A stretch of DNA of 64,000 bases, taken from positions 704,001 through 768,000 of the forward strand of contig JADJGF010000001.1 of assembly GCA_016708125.1 (NCBI GenBank), written 5' to 3'. The DNA comes from Ignavibacteriota bacterium. GTDB taxonomy: Bacteria > Bacteroidota > Ignavibacteria > Ignavibacteriales > Melioribacteraceae. Below the pieces are notes generated by a model that was not told the DNA's origin, did not search any database, and was given only the letters and a program-made list of their open reading frames with translations. Of this stretch, positions 63,670 to 64,000 are shown piece by piece. Each line of letters starts with the position of its first letter. Position 1 is the first letter of the stretch. Position numbers and translations under genes: made by a program.

Positions 63670-63999
63670 TTAATTTTTTGAAGCCAATAAAATTGTAATT
63701 TCTAATTCTATTGGCTTCATTAAATCTGATACATTTCTATCATCTTTTCTAGCACCCATTCCACCACCTTTTCTGCCTTTAGCTCCCATCTTTCCCTCAT
63801 TACTGCCATCCGGTGTTTGCATTCCCCCTTTGCTATTATTACTTCCAGGTCCGTCATTAAATCCCGGTTTTTCAATTTCACCGGTTTCAAATCTTAAATT
63901 CATTTCTTCATTCGGAAAAGCATCTACATAAACTTTTTTCAATTTATTTTCTGCAAATGGAATTTTTAATTCATATACAAATTGATTTTGTTCGATATT
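63670..63999 (-). CDS. C-terminal part of a protein with Gly/Met-rich tail, truncated by the window edge
   Basis: The minus-strand frame is open to the window end; 109 residues are visible. It begins NIEQNQFVYELKIPFAENKL, like the end of a CBM9-like or DUF5916-related domain, then LRFETGEIEKPGFNDGPGS, a low-complexity Gly/Lys/Met-rich stretch, and a C-terminal strand MKPIELEITILLASKN. Similar Gly-rich tails before a short final strand occur in uncharacterised Bacteroidota envelope proteins. The start is outside the window. An 11-base inverted repeat (63679-63689 and 63709-63719) lies inside the last codons. Confidence 0.7.
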   Translation of the reverse strand, partial: NIEQNQFVYELKIPFAENKLKKVYVDAFPNEEMNLRFETGEIEKPGFNDGPGSNNSKGGMQTPDGSNEGKMGAKGRKGGGMGARKDDRNVSDLMKPIELEITILLASKN

Positions 64000-64000
64000 A

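Noticed and set aside
63679..63719. Inverted repeat GAAGCCAATA/TATTGGCTTC as a terminator
   Set aside because: It lies within coding sequence and has no T-run on either strand.
1..64000. CRISPR array, prophage, insertion sequence, tRNA or rRNA genes
   Set aside because: None was seen on reading both strands; a tRNA search program could still find one I missed, but no intergenic region shows a cloverleaf with the TTCRA arm.

Overview
The window is a gene-dense, AT-rich (about 30% GC by eye) bacterial chromosome segment, most likely from an Ignavibacteria/Melioribacter-type member of the Bacteroidota-Chlorobi group. The pointers are a type IX secretion C-terminal sorting tail with the NQNYPNPFNPTT signature, two TonB-dependent receptors with carboxypeptidase-like N-terminal domains, a complete moxR-batABCDE cluster, DUF1460 and DUF4412 proteins, a SUF-only Fe-S operon and bacillithiol-type genes. 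This placement is inference; no rRNA or other taxonomic marker RNA is present.

Layout. 1-2200: the 3' part of hisS, rlmB, a small membrane protein and a dispersed palindromic repeat. 2200-3230: a diheme cytochrome c peroxidase (minus). 3430-9800: the operon sufB-sufC-sufD-sufS-sufT-like-bacilliredoxin-Rrf2 regulator, behind a good candidate promoter. 9800-14115: an Fe-S/FAD lactate-dehydrogenase-type enzyme and an aminopeptidase P (minus). 14300-20200: a secreted Asp-box protein, a deoxyhypusine-synthase homologue, a DUF4412 protein and a lipoprotein. 20220-24740: the translation cluster rplM-rpsI, rpsB-tsf, pyrH-frr; S2 carries an extra C-terminal domain, and a structured leader precedes rpsB. 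24750-30870: a lipoprotein/TonB receptor pair (minus), then an L,D-transpeptidase-like protein that has lost its catalytic residues and an Omp85 protein. 30890-37140: yicC-gmk-rpoZ, udg-dnaB-DUF1460 and anmK. 37140-40270: gatB (minus), bshB1 and a beta-hydroxyacid dehydrogenase. 40340-49100 (minus): a threonine/methionine block thrA-asd-thrB-thrC, then a SAM-I riboswitch with terminator, then metY-metX. 49340-57490: moxR-DUF58-batD-like-batA-batB-batC-batD-batE. 57560-64000: an orphan 84-residue protein, a DUF5916-type barrel protein, a TonB-dependent receptor, a lipoprotein and the 3' end of a further gene.

How the genes fit together. The aspartate-family block runs aspartate to homoserine to threonine, and the SAM riboswitch separately controls the branch from homoserine to homocysteine. 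SUF genes, a bacilliredoxin and BshB1 suggest Fe-S assembly coupled to bacillithiol redox chemistry. Cell-envelope genes (DUF1460, AnmK, the YkuD-like protein, Omp85, Bat) are scattered between housekeeping genes.

No insertion sequence, prophage, CRISPR array, tRNA or rRNA was seen. Most of the window is ordinary core genome. The items I consider most worth a second look are the S2-DUF1508 fusion, the rpsB leader RNA, the active-site-dead L,D-transpeptidase, and the arrangement of the SAM-controlled operon.
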